Assembly: GCA_003993805.1 (NCBI GenBank)
Contig: RSEF01000019.1
Span: 4,634,691 to 4,698,690, forward strand
Length of the DNA: 64,000 bases
DNA from: Himantopus leucocephalus
Lineage: Eukaryota > Chordata > Aves > Charadriiformes > Recurvirostridae
Direction of reading: 5' to 3'
Every line of letters begins with the position of its first letter. The first letter of the stretch is position 1. The notes under the pieces were generated by a model, which saw only the letters and a program-made list of their open reading frames with translations, did no database searches and was not told where the DNA came from. The translations under genes and the position numbers were made by a program. Of this stretch, positions 41,903 through 62,840 are shown piece by piece.

Positions 41903-44590
41903 TAACTTCATAAATAAATGGTGGCTGTGGGGTTTGCAGGTTGGGCATGATGGGATACCACAGCCTGCTGTAATGCAGTTTTACACTTGTATTGACGAAA
42001 TGATCTCTTCCTCACTAAAAACAAACGTGTAAATGTTCGGTGAGCATCACTAATGCACTCGTAAGAAATTGGATCGCTCGTAATTTAGTGCTATTCTTCA
42101 GTGAAGTCTGGGGTTAAAAAAGCAGAACGCATTTTAAAGAAATAGGCTTTCAATGTATTATTTTCATTGGAAATGTTCAATTGCTACTTTTGAAATCTTA
42201 ATATGTATTTTTCAGATGTCCTGAATTTGTTTCTTTGTCCTGTGAGGAACTTGAGAGAAATGAATACAGACAAATTATTTCATAAAACATGGGAAATGGC
42301 TGTGGATTGACAGTTAAATCTGTAATAGTGAATACATTCAATTTTCCCCTTTGTTCTGTCTGCAGTCACTTGTACTCTAAATGTCTATTTAATTTTTTAA
42401 GTAGATTAACGGGAAATGTTTGCATTATTTGATTATTGAACTGACTTTTCCAAATAATGGATATTTTCCTCAAAGATTTGGGTGATCTTGAAAATGTTTT
42501 TCCATTAGGGAAAAATGCTAAAAATGAATGGGGAACATATTTTGAGTTATTTGTAGTATACGCGCATAATGCCTCCATCTGAAATCACTATACAGTCACT
42601 CGCCTTTCGTTGGGGGGGAAAAAAAAGCGCCGTTTGTCATCTGTACTGCCTTCCAAAATTAGATTCAGATAATCCTACCTTTTTGAGTAAATAAGCAGCA
42701 GATTGGTCTTAAAAATGAAATTCAAGTAAGCTCTTGATATGTGATATAAAAAATAAATAAGCTAATATGTGAGCAACGTAGAGCATTTCAGTGATAGATG
42801 ATAATATAGATTACCTTTGTTGTTTACATAATTAGGCTGGGCAGGGAAAGGAGAGGGAGAAAGAAGCCTTAGTAAATGCTTTTGTTTAGTCCGGGGTGGT
42901 TGTTTGGTTTCTTTCATTTTGGATTTTTTCTGCACTCCGTGTGTGCGTGTGGCTTGCAGTGCACGGATGAGGAATTGTATAGGAAATTTGCAGCTGCTCT
43001 AGTTATTCAGGAAGATTTGTATAAGCTGGCACAAGGGACAAAATTAGAGGGAACTTGAACGAGTGCCGTGCAGTTTATTAGCTAGGCAGCCATAATTTTG
43101 ACCTTGCTGTGGGTTAAAGGACACAGACCTGAGAAGAAATCTGTTTATCATGTAGGGAATTCGTGCCATCCCTGACAGTGTACAGTGAACAAGATGGATG
43201 ATCTGCCAAATTGGTCCCTCGCATGGGTGAATCAGGGCAAATTTACAGTACAATTCCTTTGCAGCTCCTGATACAAAAATAACATTTGCTGGGTTTTATA
43301 TTCAGTTGCATGATGACCTAGGGTGAACGGAGAAAAGAAATAAGATTTGTAGGATCCCTGTTACCTTAAAGATTTATATGCACCCTGCTTTCCTTTTGTG
43401 GCTGCCTCTTTTGCATCTCTCATAAAGCGTGAAGGAAAACAGTCCAGTTGCTTGGTTTGAGAGACCAATATCTAAGCGTGTCAGGGAACCTCTCTTAAAC
43501 GCAGCATCGTGAAAGCTTCTATTACCTTGAACGCCACAATTCCAGCCTGCACCCTGCTTCATTTGAACCCTGCTCTTACTTACGTAGTATTTCCCTTTAG
43601 TATTTGGGATATGTTTCTGTGCTACATGTTCTGTAACGGTTTGACAGTATTCTGGATAACAAACAAACAGACTTGAAGAAACAGGGAAATTTGCTATTGG
43701 CCATCACCGTGGTAGTGACAGGACCTGATGCTGCAGAGTGAACCGCTGCCAGAGTTGCGGTGCTCAGGAAAACACAATTCTGTTAGAGGGATGAAGTTTT
43801 TGATGTAGACCGGCCTCATCCTTGTACAAGTGAGGGTGTTGTAAGCTTCCTCCAGAGATGTTGAGACGAATCCACTGATGTATGAATCTGAGATCCATGC
43901 GATTAACCATGTCAAGCAATGAGATGCCAGACAGCAAGGAGGAGGAAGCAGCCCCACAAAAATGGGAAAGAACTTTGCTCTTTGTCTTTTGAAGGGAATT
44001 GTTCTTCCAAACCACATGGTCTACACGTTGTTGCTTTAACAAATGTTTAGACTGTATCCTTAGATATCTGCATTTTCTGCATAAGCTCGGTTGGTACATT
44101 CCGTTAGAGAGAAATGTGCATTTATTAGGAGAAAACAACATTTTGTACAGAACCTATTGTTGTTGGCAAATTAACAGAGTCAGAAAGCTTTCTTTTAAAC
44201 AGGGTGTCACAATAACAGATTTGGGTGTCTCCTGCTCCACTAGCTATCTTTATGTTGGATTCTCAAACACGTTAATTAATGCAACATAATTACAAACTGT
44301 ATTTTAATCTTGTTAAATTATTTCTGGGCAAAGAGAAGTGCAAAAATGTGATGCGAGTGATAAGAAACAAAATTAAATCAATAACACGTTCGAGATATAA
44401 ACTTGTATCAGTTGTAGAAAATCCCTCATTGACACTACAGAATAGTGGCTGAGTTTCCTCCAAGTCACAGAAGGAGGCTTAAACCAGCCTATAATGGTAA
44501 TTTAAAAGCATCCGTATACAAAATTGTTGTGGAAAGCAAAACTTTGAGATTTCCTGACCAAGGAAATTTCTTGCAAACTTACAGACTATT

Positions 44591-44690
44591 NNNNNNNNNN
44601 NNNNNNNNNNNNNNNNNNNNNNNNNNNNNNNNNNNNNNNNNNNNNNNNNNNNNNNNNNNNNNNNNNNNNNNNNNNNNNNNNNNNNNNNNN
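44591..44690. other. Assembly gap (100 N), probable site of missing exon 21
   Basis: Exactly 100 N, the conventional placeholder for a gap of unknown size. It lies inside the exon 20-22 interval. Neither flank reads as exon 21. Because exon 21 was not found elsewhere in 26990-48759, the gap is the best candidate location for it; that placement is an inference. Confidence 0.95.
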
Positions 44691-53797
<9,107 letters not shown>

Positions 53798-54062
53798 CCT
53801 ACATGAAACGGCGACACAGCTCTGTTAGCGACAGTCAGTCTTGTGAGTCCTCATCCGCTGGAATCGACTACAGCCAGGGAGCCAGCCCGCAGCCGCAGCA
53901 CCAGCTGAAGAAGCCCCGGGTGGTGCTGGCACCAGAAGAGAAGGAAGCTCTGAAACGAGCCTACCAGCAAAAGCCATACCCATCACCAAAAACCATTGAG
54001 GAACTCGCTACGCAGCTCAACTTGAAAACCAGCACCGTGATCAACTGGTTCCACAATTACAG
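53798..54062 (+). CDS. CUX1: CUX1 exon 23 (homeodomain, helices 1, 2 and most of 3)
   Basis: A 265-base exon. CC completes Ala (G|CC), then 87 codons from [17 protein letters not shown] through [11 protein letters not shown], and two bases of a split Arg (AG|gtatga). The homeodomain starts at 53905 ([20 protein letters not shown]) and runs to WFHNYR. Residue 50 of the homeodomain is His, as is typical of cut-class proteins, within W48-F49-H50-N51. Helix 3 is interrupted by the intron after homeodomain residue 53. Relative to human, one Asp is Glu in TIEELATQL. The homeodomain binds ATCGAT-like sites together with CR3. Confidence 0.98.
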
Positions 54063-54402
54063 GTATGAGATCTCCCGGGAGCCCTACTCATAAAGGATTT
54101 ATTTTATTTGCTTTGGCAGGGTGCTGCTCTGCTCCAGCAGACTGTGTCTGCTTCCGCTAGCATTGAGCGGTTGTACAAAATGAACGGTTTCGACAGCAGG
54201 GAGGTTCTAACTAACAGTAATGCTAATGCTCCAGACTAATTTTAAGTCATCCCTGAGGAACAGCAATATTCACATATTGATGTAAGTAGTGCTTTTAAAC
54301 AGAAAGTCTCGCTTTTGGGGTGGGCGTGGATTTAGAGATGTCCACTATTGAATATTTATAAATCCCATTGCAGTAAGCAAGATTGGTCTTTTTTACTTGC
54401 GT

Positions 54403-54460
54403 ATGCACGCTCACACAGACATACACTCGCACGTATATACACACATACAGGTGTGTGTGG
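54403..54460 (+). repeat. Degenerate CA/TG-rich simple sequence
   Basis: Interrupted acac and gtgt units switching strand in the middle (acacacatacag then gtgtgtgtgg), so the tract can fold back on itself. An ordinary microsatellite-like stretch. Confidence 0.7.
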
Positions 54461-57104
54461 TCTATGTTATACCGGGGTCACTTGGTGGGGGGTGCTTGGA
54501 AGTGTCCTCTACTGGATGGCAGCAGAATTGCACTGCTTTAATCATACATTTTCCTGCGTAGGAGCAAAAAGAGGACTTTCTTTTAGGTCCTGAGTCACTG
54601 AGCTCTGACAATAGGCACAGCGTGTGCTGTGTTTCTGGGAAGCTCTGCAGTCATGAAGGACAGAGAAACGATAACCCTGAAGTCAGATGTGGCCGCAGAT
54701 TTATTTCATTGTTATGATTAAATCATTGAGTCCCACTGAAATGAAATACGATGTTGGTCTGTTTAGTTCCTTTCTCATATTAGAAGGAACCTTTTCTGCA
54801 TTCGAACCATTGAAGTAGGTTTTGGCCTAGAGACACTGATAAAAAGAAACAATGCTGGAATGGCATATAAGAATTATAAGGATTTGAATAAACATATTAT
54901 CAACTGTGCTTGGGATTGGGAATCTTAATTAGTGCAGCAGGCTTTTCTCCAAGAAATTTGTGCTAATGAATATTGAACAGGTACAGTTAAGATACCAGAA
55001 TTAGTATTGTTCTGCTCCTTCACTCGGAGCCAGTAATGTTCCTAATTAGTCCAGATTGCTAAACTTGTTTGTTTTTAGAAGCTGCTAACATTTAAAGGGT
55101 CTTTTCCACTTTGGCCCTTCTCAGCTTTTAAGAGGCATGTTGCTGAAGCAGAAGCAGCACAGTTTAATGAGATATCTCAGAAATATTATGCACAATAGCT
55201 AAATAATGTTTATAGTAAACAATACAAAATTTAAAAATTATAACCAACGAGTAATCATATTTACCCTGAATTTCATTGACTTGAATTCGCTACAGATGCA
55301 GCCTCTTTCACTGCTCAGAGTTCTCCAAATGCAGGCCTCTCTTCCAATTCCCACTTCTAGGCAATTATACACAAGTTGGAGGAATGCCTATGAAAATATG
55401 TTCCCTTCGGCCTGACAGCAAAATGTGCTGTTCTCACTTACGCAGACGAGTGCGGGAGCACTGGTGGCATGTGTCATCTTCCTCATTATCATGAGATCTC
55501 CTGTTTAGGCGTGCGGCGAGAAAGCGTGACAAGTCATGATTGATCAGCGTGTTTAGCCACACCGAGCTATACATTAACGTAGACTAGGTGCTGACAGTTG
55601 TATACAAAATAAAAAATGTATAAACAAGGTGCTGTAGGCTAGTGGGTAGCACAAGCCTCCCAGCACTGAGTGATCTGGACCTGCTCCCAGATGTGCTGCC
55701 GAGTCTCCAGGACTTTAAAGAGATGTTTCAAGCCTGTTCGGAGCCCTGGGTGCTTGGAGTGGTTGCCACCACTGAAAAATCAAAACACGTGCCTGTTCTT
55801 TTCCTCTGTACAATAATTTTCTTAGCTTTCATGCATGAAGTACTCTTAAATGATTTGCAGGACATCGCAGAAGAGGTACAAGTTACATGCTCTGCTGGGG
55901 GAACAGGGTCTGACTGTTCTGCAGCTCATGTATTATAAGAAATGGGTCATCTTTCCCCTCTTCGTCTTCTCCAGGCCTCATTGAACTTTATTTGTCTCTT
56001 TTATACTCTCCCTCAGCCATTTCCTTTCCAAACTGAAGAGTCTTTGTACAAAAGCAGTTCCACATCTCAGACCATATAGTTACTCTTTAATATAATTTTT
56101 TCTTTAAAGTAACTTCAGGTAAGGCAGGGTACGGATTTGGACAAGTTTGTCTTCCTGTCTCTTGGGAATCCTGTTGCAGTGATGCTTTTCCTTTGGGATT
56201 CAGCCCAAACCTCACTTTCCAAAGGTGGTTGCTACAGCAGAATCTACCTTTATATCCACCAGATGGAAAGTCAGCACTGGCATTTATTTTCTGCAGCAAA
56301 AGAAACTAAAAAAAAAAAAAAATCCTCAGCAGGCAAAGAAATAATTCACTTGAGAATATAAATAGGTATAAAGAATTTTGACATGTCTGCAAACTTCTCC
56401 AAGGCTATGGCTTTGCATCCATACCAATAACATAGCTGTCAGAACATAAAAATCCAGCTTACTTTGCATTAGTGAAGCACATACAGGGCACAGAGGGTTT
56501 GAGGCTCTATTGTCGTAAGAATGGTACAAAAGAATAGGAGGCAGGGATTTCAGTCCCACTTCACATGTGGAACCTGGCACATAAACTCATTAAGGTCACA
56601 GAGGTGATACTACAGAAGCATCAGGAATTAAACCAAACTTTCTTGAATTATAATCTAGCGCTCTTGGCTCCTGAATTTCATTGCTCTTACGCTGGGCGTA
56701 TTTTTCAATGAACTGTAACATGGTGCTTGTTTAGATGTTGTGTGAAGGCTTGTGCAGGGAACTGCACCGTATACCCCAGGAGATCTCTGATATTTTGAGT
56801 TACACTGGTTAATGCCAACAGGATGTGTTGATGTCGAGGCCAACACCTTCCACTGAGAGGAACGCTCTCTGGAATTTCTTAGCTGCTGTCACCAGTTCTT
56901 CTTCACCGTAGGGATTTAATTACTATGTTAATCAGGAGACAGACTAGATTCCAGAAGCAATATATTGGGTGTGAATTCCAGGGATTTCCACAGATGTCGA
57001 ACCTGTATTCTTTAGGGCTGTGGTCAGATACTCGGTGAGCATGTCATCATTCAGTATCTTGCTGGAGCTGAGGTATTTTAAATGCCACGCAGGCACAAAG
57101 CTCT

Positions 57105-57334
57105 TACCCATTTCCTCTCCTGACCCGGGGAACGTTACAGAAGCAGCATGTTCTGGATCAATGTCTGTGCAGGAAGATTATAGGCATAAAAAGAGCCTGA
57201 GAATCGATGTTGCAGGATNCTACCCGTTTCCTCTCCTGACCTGGGGAACGTTACAGAAGCAGCATGTTCTGGATCAATGTCCATGCAGGGAGATTATAGG
57301 CATAAAAAGAGCCTGAGAATCGATGTTGCAGGAT
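57105..57334 (+). repeat. Duplicated 114-bp block flanking a single N
   Basis: The block at 57105-57218 recurs at 57221-57334, with an N at 57219 between the copies. I see five differences, all transitions. The position next to an N suggests two overlapping contig ends that were not merged, rather than a real duplication. Confidence 0.9.
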
Positions 57335-57436
57335 GCATGCAATTAATAGTAATAGAAAATTAATGTTAGTACCCGTGGTCTTCTNTGCATGCAATTAATA
57401 GTAATAGAAAATTAATGTTAGTACCCGTGGTCTTCT
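57334..57436 (+). repeat. Duplicated 51-bp block flanking a single N
   Basis: The block at 57334-57384 is repeated without differences at 57386-57436, with an N at 57385. As with the neighbouring block, the single N between identical sequence points to an unmerged assembly overlap. Confidence 0.92.
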
Positions 57437-57798
57437 GTTAGGTGAATAATATTCTCCTAGGGAAAATTACAGACCCCCTAAATCCTTCAAAAGTGTAGAG
57501 TCAGCAAATACTGATGAAATACTCTGTTGCATTTCAAGTAAGTCAATAATATCATTAGCTTCAAAAGCAGTATTCAGTTGGCGTTCTGTGTTTATCCTAT
57601 TTTTTTTCCATTGTGTGCTGTCTTCCGTAGCACATTTGGGGAAAAATGAAGAATTCGTGCAGCCATCAGCATGCGGACATCATTTCACTTGTGGTTTGCA
57701 AGACCCTTAGCAGTTGTCCCTGGCTAAAACCGAAAGTATTATCTTCACTCTGAAAGCTAAAGTTTTGCTAAACTCTCCCTCCCTGTGTCTGTAGTCCC

Positions 57799-57898
57799 NN
57801 NNNNNNNNNNNNNNNNNNNNNNNNNNNNNNNNNNNNNNNNNNNNNNNNNNNNNNNNNNNNNNNNNNNNNNNNNNNNNNNNNNNNNNNNNNNNNNNNNN
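57799..57898. other. Assembly gap (100 N) in intron 23
   Basis: Exactly 100 N, a placeholder for unknown length. No coding exon is expected between exons 23 and 24, so the coding sequence should not be affected. Confidence 0.97.
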
Positions 57899-58754
57899 AA
57901 CAACGGACTTTGTTTCGTCTTCCTTCCTCCTTGGTGTCCAGGAGAACACTAAGGGGGTTGTCCAGGTTTTTTTCCTGGTTTGTTTTTTGTTTAGGCAAAT
58001 TGTGGTTCATTTCTAGTAGAAATCTGAATTCTTTTGTATTTACAAGCTGTTTTCTTCTGGATCTACTAGAAATGTATGCATATTCTTAACACCATCCCTT
58101 TTCTGGTCCAGCGTATTGTGAAGTTTCACCTTCCTNCCTTTCGTCTCTGACCCTCAAATCATGTCCAGTGCTGTAAAAATTGAGCATACGTTTATGAATG
58201 TTATTTCACTTAAACTTGCAAAAAAAAGGGAAAGTGATCTGTCATTGGCTTTCACCAGTGATTATCTGCATAAGGTTAATATTTTTGCGTTACTCCATAA
58301 TGCCTGCTGTGGTTACTAGAAGGGGCAGTCATCAATGTCAGATTTACAATAAATACCCAAAATCCTGGTTGAAGTCAGAGGGCTCAGTCTCGACCCTGAG
58401 CACTGCAGAAGTTACCAGAAATGGCTTATCTGCTCAAAACCCCGGCTGCGGCTGCCTGCCCCCTGCCAGGCCATGGGGGAGCCCCGGGGCGGTCGGGGCT
58501 CTGCAGCCCCCATCCCTTCTGGCACGGCAGGCTCGGCAGCAGGGAAGATGAAATTAAGAGCGTCTTCACAATATTTTGTGTTCTTCTGAACACCTTTTCA
58601 GTCAGTCCCTCGGGTTTGAGGGGGTGAGGGTGACCCAGCTCGGTGCGGCTGTCCCATAGCCCAGACAAAATGGCATCTTATGAGAGGGATGTGGTATAGC
58701 CGGGCGGCTGCGAGTGACCCCACAGACTCACCATCCCTCTCCCTTGTCTCCTAG

Positions 58755-59463
58755 GTCTCGCATCCGCCGGGAGCTGTTCATCGAGGAGATCCAAGCCGGG
58801 AGCCAAAGCCAGGCTGGGTCGAGCGACTCTCCTTCCGCCAGAAGCAGCAGGGCCGCTCACAGCTCCGAGGGAGACAGCTGCGATGGCGTGGACGCAGAAG
58901 GCCCACCTGAAGGAAAGCCGAGTGGCCCGGAGGCGGATGAGTACAGCAATGCAACCACAAAGTCTCAGGGAGGGCCAGCGGAGTCGGCTTTCGAAGCGGG
59001 GGAAGAGGCACTGCAAGGCGCCAGGTCTTCGGAGAAAGCGGAGCCATTCCAGGCGGAGAGCCTGGAGGACACCGACGACGAGGGCAGGCTCAGAGCACCG
59101 CGCCAGAGCTCTCCGCCGGCATCGCAGTGCCCGGGAGAAGCTCTGGAGACACTGCCAAACTCTGCCACGGAAGGGGATGCCTCTACCTCAGCTGCCTCCA
59201 CCTCAGTCCTTACAGGGGAGAGCTCCTACATGTCAAAAGAAAGTTCAGAGAAAATCTCCAGTGTGCCAAGTACGAGCTCGACGCCGGCCGCAGGCTCGCA
59301 GAAAGCCAACTCTCTCCAGAGCTTGTTCGGCTTCTCCGAGGCGGCGAGCTCCAGGAACACGCGAGACAACTTGAGGAAAAAGAAAGCGGCAAACTTGAAC
59401 AACATCATCCACCGCTTGGAGAAGGCCGCGAGTTGGGAAGAGGCCGTCGAGTGGCAGTTTTGA
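58755..59463 (+). CDS. CUX1: CUX1 exon 24 (end of homeodomain, C-terminal tail, stop)
   Basis: The last coding segment: 709 bases including the TGA at 59461-59463. G completes Arg, then SRIRREL finishes homeodomain helix 3 (to 58776), followed by FIEEIQAGSQSQAGSSDSPS. The tail is rich in Ser, Glu and Ala. Its conserved end has the blocks SLQSLFGFSEAAS, RKKKAANLNNIIHRLEKAAS and terminal EWQF. In mammals this tail holds active repression domains. The middle differs from mammals: Ser/Thr/Glu-rich (STSAASTSVLTGESSYMSKE) instead of the long Ala/Pro runs recalled from human. Overlapping frames on both strands are compositional shadows of this GC-rich exon. Confidence 0.98.
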
Positions 59464-59767
59464 GATTAAACTCGCCCAACTCTGGAGAGCTGGGAAGTGA
59501 AACTGGACCTCTACTGGTTTTATTGTGTTGCGCACTTAACCGCCCTGCGGGCCACAGGGCAAAAACGCCATAGGCCAAGGTGCATATAGAAAACAAAAAA
59601 GAGCGTTAAGCCCAATTTATGTTTGTGTTTTCGAGGAAGAAAACTGAAATGTGTAGTCAAGCTTTTTTGTACCCTGAAGTGTTTTTATTATTGCCCTAAG
59701 TGATTTCCACAATTTCTGGAATAACTCATACAGCTTTGCCTTGTGCCCTCCTCTTTGGTGTGGGCTT

Positions 59768-59936
59768 TAAAAAAAGAAAAACAGAAAAAAAAAAAAGAAA
59801 AAAAAATCAAACCCACATATTAAAAGGGGGCTTTTTATCTGCCATCTAATGGCTACAGAGCGATAATACACTATTATCTTCTTAAACCAGGAAAAAAGGG
59901 GAGATTTTTCAAAAAAAAAAGAAAAAAAAAAAGAAA
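59768..59936 (+). repeat. A-rich low-complexity tracts in 3'UTR
   Basis: Two clusters of A runs interrupted by single G bases (59768-59808 and 59911-59936). They could cause internal oligo-dT priming and false poly(A) sites in cDNA data. A further run follows ATTAAA at 60058-60063. Confidence 0.85.
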
Positions 59937-60219
59937 GTTTTTTGTAGCTGTTCAGTTGCCACTAAGAGATTGCACAGTCAACCGACTCTAAACACACTAG
60001 TTTGGATTCCTACATATTTTCAAGAAAGGAAAAGAATCTTGTTGTTTGAAACTTTGAATTAAAAAAAAAAAAAACACATTTACTCCACATATTTTTTAAC
60101 AAAACAAAAAAAAAGTCACATCAGGAAAATATCTTAATTTGTGGTAGCTGACTTAGTGTTTTCTTGTAAGTGAAATAGAATATTGACACGTAGTGCACAT
60201 TGTTTCATAGCTTTAACTG

Positions 60220-60244
60220 ATTCTGGTCTTTTGCAGACCAGAAT
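60220..60244 (+). other. Perfect 10-bp hairpin in 3'UTR
   Basis: attctggtct (60220-60229) and agaccagaat (60235-60244) are exact reverse complements separated by the five-base loop tttgc. A G-U pair could extend the base. It is a candidate RNA stem-loop regulatory element of CUX1 mRNA; no known family is assigned. Confidence 0.6.
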
Positions 60245-61146
60245 TTGTTTAATACACTCCATTTTAGGCCAAATCAGGACAAAAAAAAAAAATCTGAATC
60301 TAGGTATTTTATAATCTGCTTTTTAACCTCTAACCACAGAGCACGCTGATCAGACCTCATATCTAGGAGGTTTAGGAGACAACTTAGAAACAGCATGTAC
60401 TTGATCATTTCACTTGGTTCGTAGTGTACAGAATTTCCTTTCAGTAACGACAGATCGCTCAAAACATGTTGGCCAGTAACATTTCAGCCTGCTACGTTGG
60501 GGACGTATTCTGTAACCCGAAATATTCAGCTTACCTGGAGTCGATGAAAGTGTAGTTCACGTATACGATTGCTGTCACACACCACTAAGAGGGGACTGGA
60601 GCTGCCTCAGATAGAGAACTTTTCCTGCTGTTGGTGGCCATTTACTGACTCTCTTCCCACCACAAGCACTGATTTTAAATACGTTTTAGTTGTGGGAAGC
60701 TTATTTTTGCGTGGATAAAGAGTACATGGCAATGACCAGACGGGCTCTTACCGGGACGGAAATAGCCCAAACTCCAAACCAAAACATTCATGCTCTCGAG
60801 TCCCAGTCTAGACCATTCTGCCCTGCAGAAATACAGCCTTTTTCCATTATTTTATGCACAGGTTAGGGCTGATCAAAGTACAAATCAAATTCTAACTTGT
60901 CTCTAACTCCTCCTGTTGTCTATATGTATATGCGTGAGCATAGAGGTGTGTGGAAGGATGTGTGTGCGTGAGTGTGTGCGTGCAATTTTATACGTCTGTG
61001 TATTTTCTTACGTACTTGTGCACACATAGAGTGCATTACTGCCACCTTTTTTCAATAAGCTGTTTTATCAGTTATGGCTTCTACAAGTTTGCTAATTTAG
61101 ACTCCTTTATTGCCATATCTTTAAAACTAACAATAGATGATTTCGG

Positions 61147-61182
61147 AATATATATATATATAAAAATATATATATATATAAT
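61147..61182 (+). repeat. (AT)n microsatellite in 3'UTR
   Basis: Two runs of alternating TA separated by a short A run, which are self-complementary, then a T tract. Likely length-polymorphic. Confidence 0.9.
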
Positions 61183-62809
61183 TTTTTTTTGCTTATTTAT
61201 AGGTGCTGTATTTTATTATCTGATTGTTAGGAAGGGATGAAAGGGGGCAAATATTCTTTAGAGGGATAGACTGCCGGCAGTATTGGGTATAATTTACAAG
61301 ATGTAGTTGTCATACTGTATATTATTGATTGAAGACTTTTTGACCGTATTGTGTATCATTGAACTTTTGTCTTAGGTCAGCATCTTTTTGATGACACTTT
61401 AATGGTGCATTCATTACTTCTTAAGTTTAATTAATATTACTTTTCTGATTTTGGGGGAGGGAGGGACGGGGAGAGGAGTTCCGACTTTAAAGGTATGTTC
61501 CCAATATTACACCTCAGTGTGCTTGTATTAATTCATTAGTAGGATTTTTGACTGTAAGATGTGAAACCACATTTCTTGCATGATGTTTTAGAACTTATGT
61601 ATTTCATTTACAGTCTCTTACCGTGCAACAGCAGCACTTAGCGCAAGTTTTCACAAATTAAGAATCAGTACACTAAAATCAATCCTTTTCATGATTAAGA
61701 AAAGAAGGCTCTAGGAGGCTGAAAGGCAGGGATTCATTTCCTATTTTTACTGCTAGCTGTTTCAGGATACCTCCTTGGGTAATTGGGGACTTGTGATGCA
61801 AAACTAAAATTGAGAAACAGAGAGAGCAACTGCCCCTTTCTGTTACGAGCTGAGGAGACAATTTGTAATAACAGACACCAGTACGTGACAGCACGTGCTG
61901 GGAGCGGTTGCGGCTTCTTATCTGGAGTGCAGTTAGTCTGTGGGAACGGCCAGCGAGGGAAATAACGTGGTGAAGCAAAGTGTTACCTCTCTCTATCTGT
62001 ACAATGTCCTGGTTTGACTTAGAAAGCACAGCTCCATCGAAAAATGCACGTCCTGGTAAAAATACACATACCTTAATACAAGTCATAACATGGTGTGTCT
62101 TTAGCCAAGAAGCAAAACTTCTGACTAGAAGATGCAGATATTTTCTTATGTTCTTTATTTTTTTTTCTTTGTTGTTGTTTGTGTCAGGTTGGGTTTTTTT
62201 ATTAATTCTAGGCAATACACTTGCCAGTCTGTTTCTACTGTCCTTGTCTGCTGATTTGAGATCCAGGTGCTTGATGCAGTCAAGTGGTTACTCTCGGCTT
62301 TCTCGATAGTGAGGGGTTTTTTCTGTTTGACGATTTTTTTTTTAAATTAATATTCCCCAAACTGTTCTTGTGCCTGTGTCTATATGATTGCATTCCATGA
62401 TGCTTACTGAGAGCTCTTGCTGCATTATACGACAGCAGAACTGTATTCACAGGTTGAACGCAAATGCAGCACTTAAGGTCAATCTCTCTTCTTAATAAGC
62501 AATACGTAAGTGCCTTGAAACTTATATCTTTTTTTTTTTCTGTTTATTTTTGTTTTGCTTTTCAGGTTTCCACTAGTTCTTTAGGATTCCTTAGCGTCTG
62601 CCCAGTTTTTAATGCTGTAGTGATTTTTAAAAAGCATATCTGTAGCTTGCCCTAGAGGAAATCTTTCTTTTATAACACTAAGTGTTAATTCTAAGCTCCA
62701 TTATTATATTTGAGTCATGTAATTTTGCTGGATAAAGACAGCATTCGTAAGTCAGGAGTCACTCCATCCTGCCAAGGGTTGTCATTGGTATCTGTTATAA
62801 AATTAATCA

Positions 62810-62815
62810 AATAAA
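62810..62815 (+). terminator. CUX1: AATAAA polyadenylation signal (candidate CUX1 3' end)
   Basis: The only canonical AATAAA I found between the stop codon and the window end, lying within aatcaaataaaatgctgtc. A T/GT-rich stretch (ttttgttgtttc, about 62867-62878) follows as a plausible downstream element, so cleavage would fall around 62825-62850. ATTAAA variants occur earlier (for example 60058-60063) but sit beside A runs. Confidence 0.6.
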
Positions 62816-62840
62816 ATGCTGTCAGTATTTCCTATATTTT

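Larger units (their letters stand above)
26990..44590 (+). other. CUX1: Intron 20 region, from exon 20 to the assembly gap
   Basis: 17.6 kb of non-coding sequence, far longer than any other intron here (all others are 5.5 kb or less). Mammalian intron 20 is the documented start region of the short p75 CUX1 transcript, which keeps only CR3 and the homeodomain. Contents seen: an AT-rich block at 28090-29170, CpG-rich patches near 32725-32960 and 36460-36840, a G/T-rich simple tract at 34557-34602, an octamer-containing AT-rich block at 34790-34940, and short tandem duplications at 39606-39645 and 41861-41902. No complete transposon, tRNA or protein gene was recognised. No translation resembling exon 21 was found. 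Confidence 0.75.
54063..58754 (+). other. CUX1: Intron 23
   Basis: A 4.7 kb intron from gtatga to the acceptor cttgtctcctag. If it were retained, translation would stop at 54091-54093 after about ten novel residues. It contains a CA/TG-rich simple stretch (54403-54460), two duplicated blocks around single Ns (57105-57436), a 100-N gap (57799-57898) and a single N at 58136. No exon is expected or seen in it. Confidence 0.85.
59464..62840 (+). other. CUX1: CUX1 3'UTR
   Basis: About 3.4 kb from the stop to shortly after an AATAAA. It contains several A-rich tracts (59768-59808, 59911-59936, 60061-60074), a perfect hairpin at 60220-60244, a GT-rich stretch (60960-60981) and an (AT)n tract (61147-61182). 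A GTGCCTT heptamer, complementary to the miR-124 seed, lies at 62510-62516. A minus-strand open frame at 61679-62215 lacks any protein-like signature. The 3' end is inferred; CUX1 transcripts in mammals have long alternative 3'UTRs, so the transcript may run beyond the window. Confidence 0.75.

Noticed and set aside
55624..55680. Segment gtgggtagcacaagcctccc that looked tRNA- or SINE-like
   Set aside because: No B-box consensus, poly-A tail or target-site duplication was found.
61679..62215. 178-codon open frame on the minus strand in the CUX1 3'UTR
   Set aside because: No domain, signal or splice pattern is recognisable and the composition is that of reverse-complemented AT-rich UTR. It is probably chance.
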